Positions 35,061 to 45,209 of a stretch of 64,000 nucleotides of DNA are shown one piece after another. The stretch's first letter is position 1, and the number at the start of each line of letters is the position of its first letter. The stretch comes from Buxus sempervirens. Taxonomy: Eukaryota; Streptophyta; Magnoliopsida; Buxales; Buxaceae. The notes under the pieces were generated by a model. That model had not been told where the DNA came from. It was given only the letters and a program-made list of their open reading frames with translations, and did no database searches. The translations under genes and the position numbers were made by a program. The stretch spans positions 11,583,402 through 11,647,401 of the forward strand of contig OX387183.1 of assembly GCA_947561395.2 (NCBI GenBank), read 5' to 3'.

Positions 35061-36882
35061 TGTGAGACATGGAAATGTCATCTAGGATGACCTCCGATAT
35101 CGTCACGCGGGGTTCAAAAGGATATAGAGTCGCCACCATCCAAGTTAAGGTGTGAATGGGCACCAAATGGTTCATAGAAGCCAAATAGAGCTAAAGTAGC
35201 TCTAAGATAAAGTAAAATCCAGAGATCAGGTAAGGGGAATTATTTATGAGCAGGGGAAAGTGTTAGGCACCCCCACTCATCTGTCTAAGACGGTTGCCAC
35301 ATGCATGCTCATACTAAAGATTGTTTGCTAATGAAAAGTAAACAAAGAGATGCTTACAATAAGCACCAATGTATGTGATTATTCCACATGAGCAATCCAA
35401 TGACATGGAACTCTCTTTGTGGATACATCACTTCTAAAACTTCATGAGTGAGTGGAAATCAAAGTAAAAATGAAGAAAACTCAAGCTAAGATAAATCTGG
35501 AAAATTCAGACTAAAAGAGCTTGAAAGCTTCGATTAACCATAACTTCTTCAATTTAAATCCAAATCCATTGAAACTAAAGCCATTTGAAAACTGGTATAT
35601 AGTAGAGTGTACAGTAAAATTTTCAGCTCAATCCGATTCAAAATGAGAGAGAAATCCACATCTGAAATTTGCTGTTTATAACTCAGAAAAAGTGATGAGT
35701 AGGCATTTTCAAAGTCCTATTCGTGGATTTTGGCTCAATAAAAATTCATGAAAATTGGTATGGGGGGAGCATGTAGTGCCATCTTTCCAAAGAAAAAGAC
35801 CTCACACCAATCTCTATCCGGATGTGACTTGTGTGCTCTCTTGAACAGGCCTAGAAGACCACAGATGAGCTCTGGACTATGCCAGCGAGCACCTCTGAGT
35901 CCATTGAGCACCCAAGGCACAAAACAGATTGAAATCTGTTGAAACTAGTTGGAAATGAAAATAGACTTCTCAAAGAAAACTCAGAAACTGGAATCATAGG
36001 AAACGGATTAAAACTGAGCAAATAGTGCACCATCAAAGCGGCAAGTTCAGCAATCTGGGCTGAACTGTCTTACAAACTTTGAAGAGATGGTGTCAAAAAT
36101 TGGCTACATGGAAGTGGACGAAAATTTCCAGATATTAAATAGACACATCCATCTATCACATGTCTTTGGAATCACTCAAAAATTCATCCGGAGGATGAAG
36201 TTATAAGTCTTTCAAGACAGGCCACAGATCTGCCCTGTTTTGAGGTTTTTTGAAGAGGAAACATGGAAACCAGTGCATGTGTGCATGTGGATTCGACCAA
36301 AACCTCAAAAATCAGCAAAAAAACCTCTCATGAAGTTCTAAAAACTCATTCTAAGGCCAATGATCTCAGATTTTCCATATTTACATGGAAATCCAAGATC
36401 TAGCCTATCTTTGCAAAAACAATGACAAGTGGGTGTGAAGATGTGGAAAATCACATTTCTATGAGAAAGTTGGAATCCATGGCTATTGAGAGCATGGATT
36501 CACATCTTCTATAAAATAAATCAGAGAAGCATTCATGGATTCAAAGTAACCATACAACATGCTTTTCATCATTTGAGGGTTCTAAACCTAGAGGATCCAT
36601 TCCACCTTCCTTTTCCCCAGGCTCTCTCTTCACGTTTTACGGCTAGAGAGGATTCCCAGGTACTTTGGAAGAGGTTTGGGGTTACAAAAATGCACAGAGG
36701 CCTTACACTACAGAAAGGTAGAAGATGAGAGGTTGCTGGAATGTAAAGAGGAAACCAGAAATCTAAAGAGAGCTTTACCTTAGGTAGCTTGAGCTTTGAG
36801 TAGACAATCCAGCAGAGTTTCTCCTCTTCTTGTAGAGCTTCTATGCTTCAAATTGCCAGCCATTTGCAAGAGGAGGGCCTCT

Positions 36883-36892
36883 CTATTTATAG
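36883..36892 (-). promoter_or_regulatory. TATA box of the solo LTR
   Basis: The minus strand reads CTATAAATAG, about 580 bases inside the LTR start. A solo LTR keeps this promoter and could drive leftward transcription inside MULE A. Confidence 0.6.
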
Positions 36893-37089
36893 GCCAAGCC
36901 AAGGGTAGAAGAGTCCCAAGGGTAGGCCTAAAAGGCCTTCTAGATTATTCCAATTCTCCTCCAAGGCATGAATTGGTGTAATTCAGCAAGTTTCGGAGGG
37001 TGAAATAGGGAGTTTAGGTCCTTGAGAGAGAGGTAATATGCGTAAATAAGGCTCAGAGATCGAGCCATTTCGCAAAGCCTCGAAACAGC

Positions 37090-37350
37090 CAAAACCGTAT
37101 ACTCAATGCGGTTTCTACAGAACCGTCACTTAAAGTACGGTTTATGTACAAATTTGACCAAACCGCATATACAGGGCGGTTCAATTCAGTTATGCTTTAA
37201 TTGAGTGCTGTCCACGCGGCTTAACAGCCGAAGCTTCGCGAAGCCACGTGGCCGCCAGTGCAACAAGCCTTGACGTGAACCGTGCTGTGTGTGCGGTTGC
37301 AACCGCACATACAGAGCGGTTGAAACCGAGATTATAAAAACCGCATACAC
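37090..37350. repeat. AACCGCATA / TGCGGTT palindromic iterations in the solo LTR
   Basis: Units such as AACCGTATACTCAATGCGGTT, AACCGCATATACAGGGCGGTT and AACCGCACATACAGAGCGGTT recur over 260 bases near the LTR start. The position matches the iterations in the other LTRs, but the inner sequence differs. Confidence 0.8.
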
Positions 37351-37472
37351 AGTGCGCTTGGCACTGTTTTTGATTGTTTTTGAAAGTTTGACACATGTCA
37401 AGGCTCAAATAAGACCTTTGGAGCCCTTCTTAGTTAATCTCCTATATTGGGGTGCAATTTGGGGTGTCTACA

Positions 37473-37477
37473 CCAAT
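37473..37477. repeat. target duplication CCAAT, right
   Basis: Matches 35056-35060. Confidence 0.9.
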
Positions 37478-38350
37478 ATTGTGCTTATGGCATTGAAATT
37501 AGAGTGTAATCAAACAATATATCCAAATAGGTGTGTGCTCAAATTGATGTTCTAATTCAAATCAAACAATAATATATGCGAATCACAGTAATCATATATA
37601 AGCCACATTTTGTTCTCAAAATAGTATATGATTGAACATAATTGCTAGTTCAGAAAGCATCCAAGCACCATAATAAAGTAGACCATTGTTTTTTTTTTTA
37701 TGAATAATGAAGATGATTATATATATTATATGAAAGAAAAAGTTTAGAGTATGGAGTATACAATTCCCTTGCCCAAGAATTCATAAATCATACCTATAAC
37801 CAGCTTCTGATTTTTATTAATTAAAACTTCAAACAAATCCCATTTCTAGTGTCTCCTAATCAACCCAGGTCTTTTAATAACCACAAATAAAAATCCCCTA
37901 AGCAATACCATAATTGGACTTTAATAACAACTACAATCAGATAATGAATAGAAGCTGGCGCCAACCGCTGAGGAGGTAGGTGCCACTTAGCTGCATATTT
38001 GCAGCACTCAGTGCCAGATCTAATTTTTCATATCCAGGTGCGGCTAATAACTGTCAGTGGATAAATATCACACTCCTATTTGTGCAGTTTAAATGATACA
38101 CCAACAATGCATCAAGTACTTTCTCTAGGACTATTTAAGCCTAAAATTTTGTTGACAGTAACAAATAAAAGAAGGAACAGGAAGAAAAAAACAAGAAACA
38201 AGAAAAAGAAGAAGAAAACTAATAAGCCTTACCCCCCTTCTTCTATCTCTCTCACTCCCCTTCTTTCTCCTTGACTGATTTATTCTTCCTTTTATTTTTA
38301 TTTTTCAATTATCAGATGTTTAGGCTTTCTATATAGATACTGTTTCATAT
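37478..38350. other. MULE A interior, nothing recognised
   Basis: AT-rich DNA with an A/G-rich patch at 38165-38225. The frame across that patch is low-complexity. Confidence 0.4.
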
Positions 38351-38361
38351 CAAATGAAAAC

Positions 38362-38605
38362 TGCAATCCAAAAAGGAATTGACCAATACGACATAAAACT
38401 AACATGCGGTGTCAGTTATGTGTCTACCATATCAAAAAGCTCAATAGTCAATCTAATCTATATCAAGCCTGTCATATAACACAATAATTAAAGCCAATGC
38501 TCATAACATAAGTTGATGTAATTACTAAAGAAATTTTAGCTTATTTGACAATTTTTAGTTCGATGCAGGGGTGACACTGAGAATGTAACATGCAAAAGCC
38601 AATTT
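38362..38605 (+). repeat. direct repeat, left copy (MULE A)
   Basis: About 245 bases starting AACTGCAATCCAAAAAGG and ending near GACACTGAGAATGTAACA. It recurs at 40075-40305 with about 95% identity. The two copies flank the captured EDR2-like exons. Confidence 0.88.
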
Positions 38606-38629
38606 GTAAAAACTTAATTCTCTTATCAG

Positions 38630-39133
38630 GATCCCATGAGAAGTGCAATGATTGATTCCTGTATTCGGGTCGCGGACAATGGGAGAAAGAGCATTCATAG
38701 AAAAGTATGGACTTAACAAGAAAATTTTATCTTGCCAAGTTACAATTCTTGTTGGAAAAAACTTTTTCTTATTGACATTGAAATTTGCAAGTGTTCTTTA
38801 TTTTCACCCTTTATAATACTTCTAACCACAATGATCAGCTTAAGGTATGATAAAATTTTGTGAAAATGTTTATTCTCAACAAAAAATTTTGAGTTCCTAA
38901 AATTTCAAATTCCAACTTTATATAGTTGGGAGCAAGTAGTCCGGATGAAGCAGTAGGATGGATTCATGCCCTTCAGGAATCTGGATCAAAGGTTCTTTAC
39001 TTTTTAATTTGTGCCAGCCTACCACAGAGTTATTCTTCTCAACACAAAAGGGTAATTTTACCATTTTGCAGGACTGTAGAGATACAGAAGAGAATGTTAT
39101 GGCCTTCCCAATGAGCAAGTGGCAATCTTTTAG
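38630..39133 (+). pseudogene. captured PH-domain exons of an EDR2-like gene
   Basis: Four short exons with good splice borders: 38630-38704, about 38797-38850, about 38927-38990 and 39072-39133. They encode pieces like the C-terminal end of the PH domain of plant EDR2/EDR2-like proteins: RSAMIDSCIRVADNGRKSIH, FFIFTLYNTSNHNDQLK, LGASSPDEAVGWIHALQ, and a weaker piece ending KWQSFR. The START and DUF1336 domains that make up the rest of an EDR2 protein are absent, and there is no start codon. The introns survive, so genomic DNA was captured, as in Pack-MULEs. The fourth exon is less sure. Confidence 0.65.
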
Positions 39134-40070
39134 GTAATATGTGGATCAACTTGTAGTTCATGCAACAAAATCTCTGAGTCCTCATTTTGGGCTTTCTTGT
39201 CTTCTTTCATTAGAATTATTTCAGGGTACTATGAAAGCTTTGTTAGAGAGAAAATTAGTGAGTGATTTTTCCTTGGAGAAAAAACGGAAAGCAAAGTTAT
39301 TAGTGGTGAAATAGTGAGAAGAAGTCTTTATGTCCTTTAGTGTTAATTGAGCTTATAAGATGTGTGTGGATGTGTGTGTGTGTGTGTGTGTGTTGCATAC
39401 ATGCAATGATGCTTTTGCTTGTTTCTATAATACATGGTCGTTACATTGAACAATCCCTCTGCTATGTTTACTATGCAATTTCTTTCTTTGATTCAGATAT
39501 GTGTGGTATGCATCAAGACCCTTTGTGAAATCTTATAAAGGCAATGTAAAATAAGTAATCAGGTACATAAAAAGATGCTTAAGGATTCAACTGACTCATA
39601 TTGATTGGTTTGTTTTATTTTGTTCTCATCATGCACACCATATTAAAATTTCTACATTTCATCTTCACCTATTCAATTATCAGTTTCTTGAAACACACAT
39701 CAACATGGCATTTTAAGATCTCTCAACTTTTCCAATTCCCAATTCCTGAAGTTTGCTTCTGTCATTAAATAATGCCACCGTGATTAAGGGGATTTGGAAA
39801 CTGTATGTTATTGTTACTAGAGTGTCTAAATGATATAAACATTTATTTTTCGCAGATATATGTGGTCTTTTAATTAGTCCAGTAGCATGTACATTCTTAC
39901 TTATTTGACCCAATGAGAGTTGGGACTACAGCTTCATACTTCAACATCCAAATGAATTTCTAGTTAGAGGAGGAGACTGCGAACCTTTTCTTTCCTATTA
40001 TGCACTTGCTTGAGTTGCTGATGAATGTTTATACAAGTATTTTTTTCACATAAGGTGCATGATAGTCGGT
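39134..40070. other. MULE A interior with (TG)n run
   Basis: Non-coding, with a TG microsatellite at 39371-39393. It may contain intron sequence of the captured gene. Confidence 0.4.
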
Positions 40071-40074
40071 ATAA

Positions 40075-40305
40075 AACTGCAATCCAAAAAGGAATTGACC
40101 AATACGGCATAAAACTAACATGCGGTGTCAGCTATGTGTCTACCATATCAGAAAGCTCAGTAGTCACTCTAATCTATATCAAGCCTGTCATATAACACAA
40201 TAATTAAAGCCAATGCTCATAACATAAGTTGATGTAATTACTAAAGAAATTTTACCTCATTTGAAAATTTGTAGTTCGATGCAGGGGTGACACTGAGAAT
40301 GTAAC
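40075..40305 (+). repeat. direct repeat, right copy (MULE A)
   Basis: Second copy of the 38362-38605 segment, same orientation, 1.7 kb away. Confidence 0.88.
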
Positions 40306-41344
40306 AGGCAATCCGAAATTTTGGGAACTGACATGATTGCATTCATCTCAACCCTATTCAGGATATTCAACCTTCCATTGGAGTGTTTTTATATTTACAA
40401 TGAATGAAAGTTACATTGTAAATATTCAAATAAAATAAAATAAAAGCTAAAATGAAAGAAAGGAACAATGAATATGCAAAGAACCAACAGCCTACTTATG
40501 AACATAACAATCAATAAAAAGTTTGTCTTTTGCAAGAACTTCTCCGAAAATTTTACAGAAACATTCCAAAAAAAAAAATGGCATGTTTTAATCCATCAGC
40601 ATTTTTAAATATTTGAAGTCCTTGTCTTTATAATATCCATTATGCTCAAGGGAATACAACCAGTTAATAAGAAGAAAAAAAATACCTTTACATGAATGTG
40701 ATGGACTCAGGAGTGGGTATGGAAGAAATCCCACAAGCGAGTAAAATCCTGAAACATGCATACGGTATTTTTTTTTTAAAAATAGAGAGAAAAAGAAGCA
40801 GAAGAAACCCTAATACTCCTCATAACGGACCATCTCACCAAAGAGAAGAAAATGGAAAAGAAATTTTCACTCTTTCCATCAGCTATGCGGCTTAAATTTT
40901 CCGAATTAGTTGCATCGAAACCTATCTCGATCAGATAATAACCGAAAACCACAAAATCTTAAAATCCATAGAATAATCGGTCTGTAAAAGAATCTCTTTT
41001 ACAGATCTATGTTAAACTGCTACATTTCTTTTTCTCAAATTAAACGAAAATTTACAATTTCGAAAGCCTCCATGAAAGCTTACCTTACTTTGCAACACGA
41101 GCTCAAAGGGGTGAAAAATGCCGTCTACCGAGTCGTGAGGGACGAGCTAGTGGAATGGGAGAAATTGGTTAGTCATCGAAGAGAAGAGGATGGGGAAAAT
41201 GCCGTCGGTCCTCGATCGTTGCCGGAGAGGAGAGGAGGAGACGGAGTTGGACGACGGAGATTGTTGCAGCCTTGCAGGAGAGAAAAGGAGGGGAGGAAGC
41301 CTGATGGAGGAGAAAACAAAGCTCTCTCGACTTTGGGAAGAGTA
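40306..41344. other. MULE A right interior
   Basis: Non-coding AT-rich DNA that becomes G-rich (GGAGAGGAGAGGAGGAGAC near 41222) next to the right TIR. The frames at 41009-41585 on both strands run through the TIR and have no family signature. Confidence 0.4.
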
Positions 41345-41497
41345 CGAACGCGGCTCCCATCAAGCCAGCTTCACGAATGCGGCTCAAAAATGTTTGGATC
41401 AGCTGAAAACTTCGGCTGAACTGAGGGGGACGCGTGTCATCTCCCGAATGCTTGTCGGAGGATTCGTAAGACGAAACGACGTAGAAGAAATCGGTCG
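41345..41497 (-). repeat. MULE A right terminal inverted repeat
   Basis: 153 bases, the inverted partner of 27679-27831, ending AAGAAATCGGTCG. Confidence 0.92.
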
Positions 41498-41506
41498 CAA
41501 CAAGAG
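41498..41506. repeat. 9-bp target duplication CAACAAGAG, right
   Basis: Matches 27670-27678. GAGTTCCCATTT recurs three times at 41504-41580, so the target lay in a short local repeat. Confidence 0.92.
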
Positions 41507-41599
41507 TTCCCATTTGACTACCAAAAGAAAAAACATGAGTTCCCATTTTTCTACCAAAAAAAACAAGAGTTCCCATTTGAACTGAAGGGAAGAAAGAAG

Positions 41600-42936
41600 A
41601 TGAAGGTTGATATCATCTCAAGAGAGACTATCAAGCCATCCTCTCCGACTCCTCCTCATCTCAGAAGCTTTAAGCTCTCGCTTCTTGACCAGACGAATTT
41701 CCCCACTTATACTCCTTTCATTTTCTTTTACCCGAACATAAGCTCAAGAGGTCCTTGTCGGAGACCTTGTCGCGATACTACCCATTTGCTGGAAGGCTTA
41801 AAGATGGCTTCTCAAGGATCGACTGTAACGACGAGGGAGCTGATTATGTAGAAGCCCGTGTCAACTGTGAGCTCTCCAAGATCCTAAGGAAGCCTGACAT
41901 GGAGGTACTTAATCGTTTTCTACCATGTGAGTCTGTGACCACTCAACCAGATCACTGTATAGTTCAATTAGCCATTCAAGTAAACAACTTTGATTGCGGA
42001 GGACTAGCAATCGGCATGTGCGTTCTACACATGATCATTGATGGATCGTCGTGGACGACTTTTCTTAAAGATTGGGCCTCGATCGCTCGAGATTCTAGTG
42101 AAGCTGTGTCTCCCATCTTCTTACAAGATTCTTTCTACCCATCAAGGGATTTAGATTTATCAAGGTTGTTGCCAAATGGAAATATTGAGTCATCCAAGGC
42201 GGAATCGGTCATTGCAAGGAAAGCAAGGTTTGTGTTTACAACCTCAAGCATAGCTGCTCTCAAGGCGAATGTGAGTAGCAAAATTTCTTCATCAAGTACC
42301 GCGAAGCACCCCACAAGGGATGAAGTGGTGTCGTGTCTCATCTGGCAACGTATAATGGCTGGATGTAGAGTAAAATCAGGTCCGAAAAGGCTTCCTTTTG
42401 GGGCGAGACATATGATTAACATCCGTGGGAGGCTGGTTCCACCCTTACCAGGAAATACTATTGGAAATATGGCCTGGGACGCGACTGTATCATTGAGGAA
42501 CGAGAGCGAGAGCGAGTTGGCTGACTTGGTGCTTCAGCTGAGAGAAGCTAATAGAAAAATTGACAGTGAATATCTAAGACAATATCAAGGTGATGAGGGG
42601 GTCTCGAGAATGCTTGAAGAAGCGGAAGAGGACGAGCACAGGTATTCTAAAGAGAGAGTAGATTCTTGTATCTTCAGTAGTGCGTTTAGGATGCCTTTCT
42701 ATGAGGCTGATTTTGGGTGGGGAAAGCCAGCATGGGTATGTTTTTTCAATGAAGCAGTCCCAGGAATAAACAACATTGTTTCTCTGATGGACACCAGAGA
42801 AGGCGACGGAGTAGAAGCATGGGTGACCTTGGAAGAACAAATCATGGAGCTGCTGGAACGTGACAAGGTCCTCCTTGCATTTGCTTCGCCCAATCCCAGT
42901 ATTAATGGCGTCACTTTTAACAGATCTTCACTGTGA
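41600..42936 (+). pseudogene. BAHD acyltransferase, one frameshift
   Basis: BAHD enzymes move acyl groups from acyl-CoA to alcohols or amines of specialised metabolites in the cytosol. The N-terminus from ATG 41600 has [11 protein letters not shown] and the FFYPN block. The frame then changes at about 41733-41740, and the chain continues with [10 protein letters not shown]-x-Y-Y-P-F-A-G-R to the stop at 42936. The catalytic HxxxD is present as HMIID (42028-42042) and the structural DFGWG at 42709-42723, with the usual C-terminal GDGVEAWVTLEEQIMELLE. The segment between FYP and LKRS is shorter than usual in the family, so a small deletion is likely. The motifs suggest the vinorine-synthase-like clade; the substrate is unknown. 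It sits between two MULEs. A sequencing error cannot be excluded. Confidence 0.85.
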
Positions 42937-43354
42937 TGCATCTAAACCAGCCAGACGCAAAGCATTCTGTTGCATTACGGTATGTTTCACTCTGCTCATT
43001 ATTTGTTTAATTTACCTTTCAGTAATTCTGCTTCCACTTATTTGTCTTCCAATAATAAAGTTGACTGATGTTTTATTTATTATACTAATGGCTAATGGCC
43101 TAATGCTGGTGTCAATTTGGGTTTGATCTATAAATTAATGGATTAATTGCCCTACATATACAGATAAGCCTCCTTGTTTGATACAAGGTATAGCACGTTT
43201 GTCCTTCCAATAATAATGTTGAGTGATGTTTGTATTTGATATATTAATGTAATGGCCCAACGCTAGTGTCAATTTGCGTTTGGTCTATAAATTCATGGAT
43301 CGCTCTAATACCAGAGACTCATGACTGAAGCTGTATCTACAAATTAATGGATAT
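42937..43354 (+). repeat. 3' flank of the BAHD gene with a tandem duplication
   Basis: The segment starting CTTCCAATAATAAAGTTGA (43046) recurs from 43205 as CTTCCAATAATAATGTTGA and runs on through ATAAATTAATGGAT and ACAGATAAGCCTCCTTG. The period is about 160-200 bases. It includes the likely 3' UTR. Confidence 0.65.
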
Positions 43355-43371
43355 TTGTATGCACTACAGAT

Positions 43372-43577
43372 AAGCCTCCTTGGTTCATCATCGATGACGT
43401 CATTACCAAAGCTACAGATACCCCAGCTTACCTTTCGAGTTCGCCATGCTTTTAGAGAAGCAAATCGTGCAGGAAATAGACTCACCAACTTTTCTTTCGA
43501 CATGCCCCCTGCAAGTTCTGTGGAAGTTCATGAAATCTGGAGTAAACTCCAAGAGCTCCCAAATCCTGCTTCAGACC
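43372..43577 (+). pseudogene. RNase H-like (RVT_3) C-terminal fragment
   Basis: After an AG acceptor-like CTACAG, the frame gives HAFREANRAGNRLTNFSFD, the H-x-x-R-E-x-N-x-x-A-D-x-L-A signature at the end of plant RNase H-like domains. The conserved Asp is replaced by Asn (G-N-R-L). The N-terminal half is not here. MULE B is inserted at 43577, and the same frame continues past its right target duplication from 57469. Confidence 0.6.
43568..43577. repeat. MULE B target duplication GCTTCAGACC, left
   Basis: Ten matching bases with 57459-57468. This is consistent with a 9-bp duplication plus one chance base, so the element ends are uncertain by one base. Confidence 0.88.
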
Positions 43578-43765
43578 AGCGCCCGGATCCTCTGTGAAGC
43601 GCATCGTCTGTGAAGCAAAGACATCCTCTATGAAGCGCAATCCAACGGACCAGAATAAGCGAAGGTTATAATAGTAATTTTGAACGAAACGCTTAAAAAA
43701 CTATTAAAACTCTCCTCGGCTCTCTCCTCGGCAAGACGAAAACGCGCGAAACATTTATATTATTT
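43578..43765 (+). repeat. MULE B left terminal inverted repeat
   Basis: About 188 bases complementary to the right end. Landmarks are ATCCAACGGACC, GCGAAGGTTATAATAGTAAT and CGCTTAAAAAACTATTAAAA. The inner edge is approximate. Confidence 0.88.
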
Positions 43766-44099
43766 AACTTATAATCTTGTCCACGTCCGAACTTTCTCTG
43801 TTCTTACTCAGACATTTCTATGTTTACTCCGACATTGGCGGGAAAGGTGCTGTCTTTACTCTCACTTCGAAGAAAAGGAAGGCAGCTACCATAGTTCCAC
43901 TTCCAAGTGTTAAAGGAGAAGGGACCAGCACTCACTCCACCATTATTTGTTTCTATTTAAGATTCCAACAACCAATGTAAACCAGGTACATAAACAAATT
44001 TTTGGCTTTTTCCATTAATGTCAACCCCCGAAGATGGTGGAACCTTAAATAAATTCAAATGATGGTCGGGCGAACAATGCCGCGCCGCCACACATCGAT

Positions 44100-44705
44100 A
44101 GGGTACCATGTGGTATCCTCAATGATACACCTGGGGTACTAAAAAAAATCAGAAGTAAAGAGAGATAATAAATTTGAAATTACGATTCAACCAATTAAGT
44201 AATAGGTACCTACCGAAGTAAGCCACATGTTGGGTGTACTTAAGTCGTAGGTAGCCTCAATTAAGTGTAAGGTACACGTTAATCTTCAGGTAGACGCATA
44301 TTTAGCCATAAGTACACCCGAGGACAACCCTTAGGTACCTGTAAAAAAAACGCTCCCAAATAAGCCTTGGGTAACCCCATTAAGCACTCATTACCCAGAC
44401 AAAAAGGCTAGTCAAATAAGAATTCGGTACCCCCGAAATAAACAATGAAGCACCCCCAAAATAACCTCAGGTACGCCCAGAAATAAACAGCTGTCAAATA
44501 AGCCATTACCACCCCCGAACAAGCCGTAGGTACCCACCGAAAAAATGTGAGGTTCACCACAATTAAGCCTTAGGTACACACCATAAGAACCTGTAGGTAC
44601 CCACCAAAAAACCACCAATAATGCCCTAGGTACCCCCAATTAAGCGTTAGGTATCCCCAAAAAAAGGCATAGGTACCCAAGAAATTTTCGTAGGTATCCC
44701 AAATC
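44100..44705 (+). repeat. MULE B left subterminal TTAGGTACCCC array
   Basis: Dozens of GGTACCC/TAGGTACCC units are separated by 15-30 bases of AATAAGCC-type spacer. The mirror array in reverse complement lies at 56465-56900. Confidence 0.88.
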
Positions 44706-44895
44706 GCCTGGCACCGATTAATCCTGGGATTTAATCGTGATGAAACAGAGACTTCATGTTCTCTGGAAAGTTAATCGGGACGGTCGCGATTAATCTCAAG
44801 ATTAATCGCGAGACCTAATCTCGACTGGGCGATTAGTCGTGGATGCTAATCGCGGATCTCACGATTAATCTCTGGGCTAATCGCGCGGACATGTT
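44705..44895. repeat. MULE B left GATTAATCGCG array
   Basis: Repeated GATTAATC, CTAATCGCG and GCGATTAG units in both orientations over 190 bases, just inside the GGTACC array. The counterpart is at 56262-56465. Confidence 0.85.
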
Positions 44896-45209
44896 TTGTC
44901 TTTTTTTTTACTTTATTTTTTGCCAGTATATTCTATCTTATTTTAACCAAACCTATGGGAATGAAGAAGGTACAAAACTTATGTACCACCTTCGTACGCT
45001 TGGCGTACCGTAAAAATAATTCGTAGGTACCATGTGTGTAGGTACTAAGAAATTATTCCGACATACTCAAGTTTTGTAATAAGCCCTCAAAATACACCAA
45101 CTTGGCACATGGTTGAAGAGAATGGTTACCCTGTGATGTTCATGGGTACTATATATTGTTGTTAGTATGATATTCTAAGTGGAATATCTGTTTTATGTTG
45201 TAGGGACAA
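44896..45209 (+). promoter_or_regulatory. 5' flank of the transposase gene
   Basis: About 300 bases of AT-rich DNA with GTACC motifs. An acceptor-like TTGTAG ends at 45203, just before the ATG at 45210, so a 5' untranslated exon may lie upstream. No clear TATA box was fixed. Confidence 0.35.

Larger units (their letters stand above)
35061..37472 (-). mobile_element. solo LTR of a Tat/Ogre-like element, nested in MULE A
   Basis: 2412 bases, TGTAGACACCCC to ATGTCTCACA on the minus strand, flanked by perfect CCAAT duplications with no internal region. It shares the GTTAGGCACCCC block (35255), the CTCTTCACGTTTTACGGCTA block (36630) and a minus-strand TATA box at 36883-36892 with the LTR at 61843. 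It was formed by recombination between the two LTRs of an element that had landed in MULE A. Confidence 0.93.
27679..41497. mobile_element. MULE A: 13.8-kb Mutator-like element
   Basis: Bounded by 153-bp inverted repeats (27679-27831 and 41345-41497) starting CGACCGGTTTCTTCTACG and a perfect 9-bp target duplication. In order it holds an HMG-box/accessory-domain gene on the plus strand, a foldback array of short repeats, a nested solo LTR (35061-37472, which with its TSD accounts for 2.4 kb), captured exons of an EDR2-like gene between two direct repeats, and low-complexity DNA. No transposase is visible, so it is non-autonomous. Without the LTR it is about 11.4 kb. Confidence 0.92.

Noticed and set aside
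41169-41585. Three long overlapping frames near the MULE A right end
   Set aside because: All run through the TIR and target duplication. The left TIR gives no corresponding frame, so they are chance frames in GC-richer DNA.
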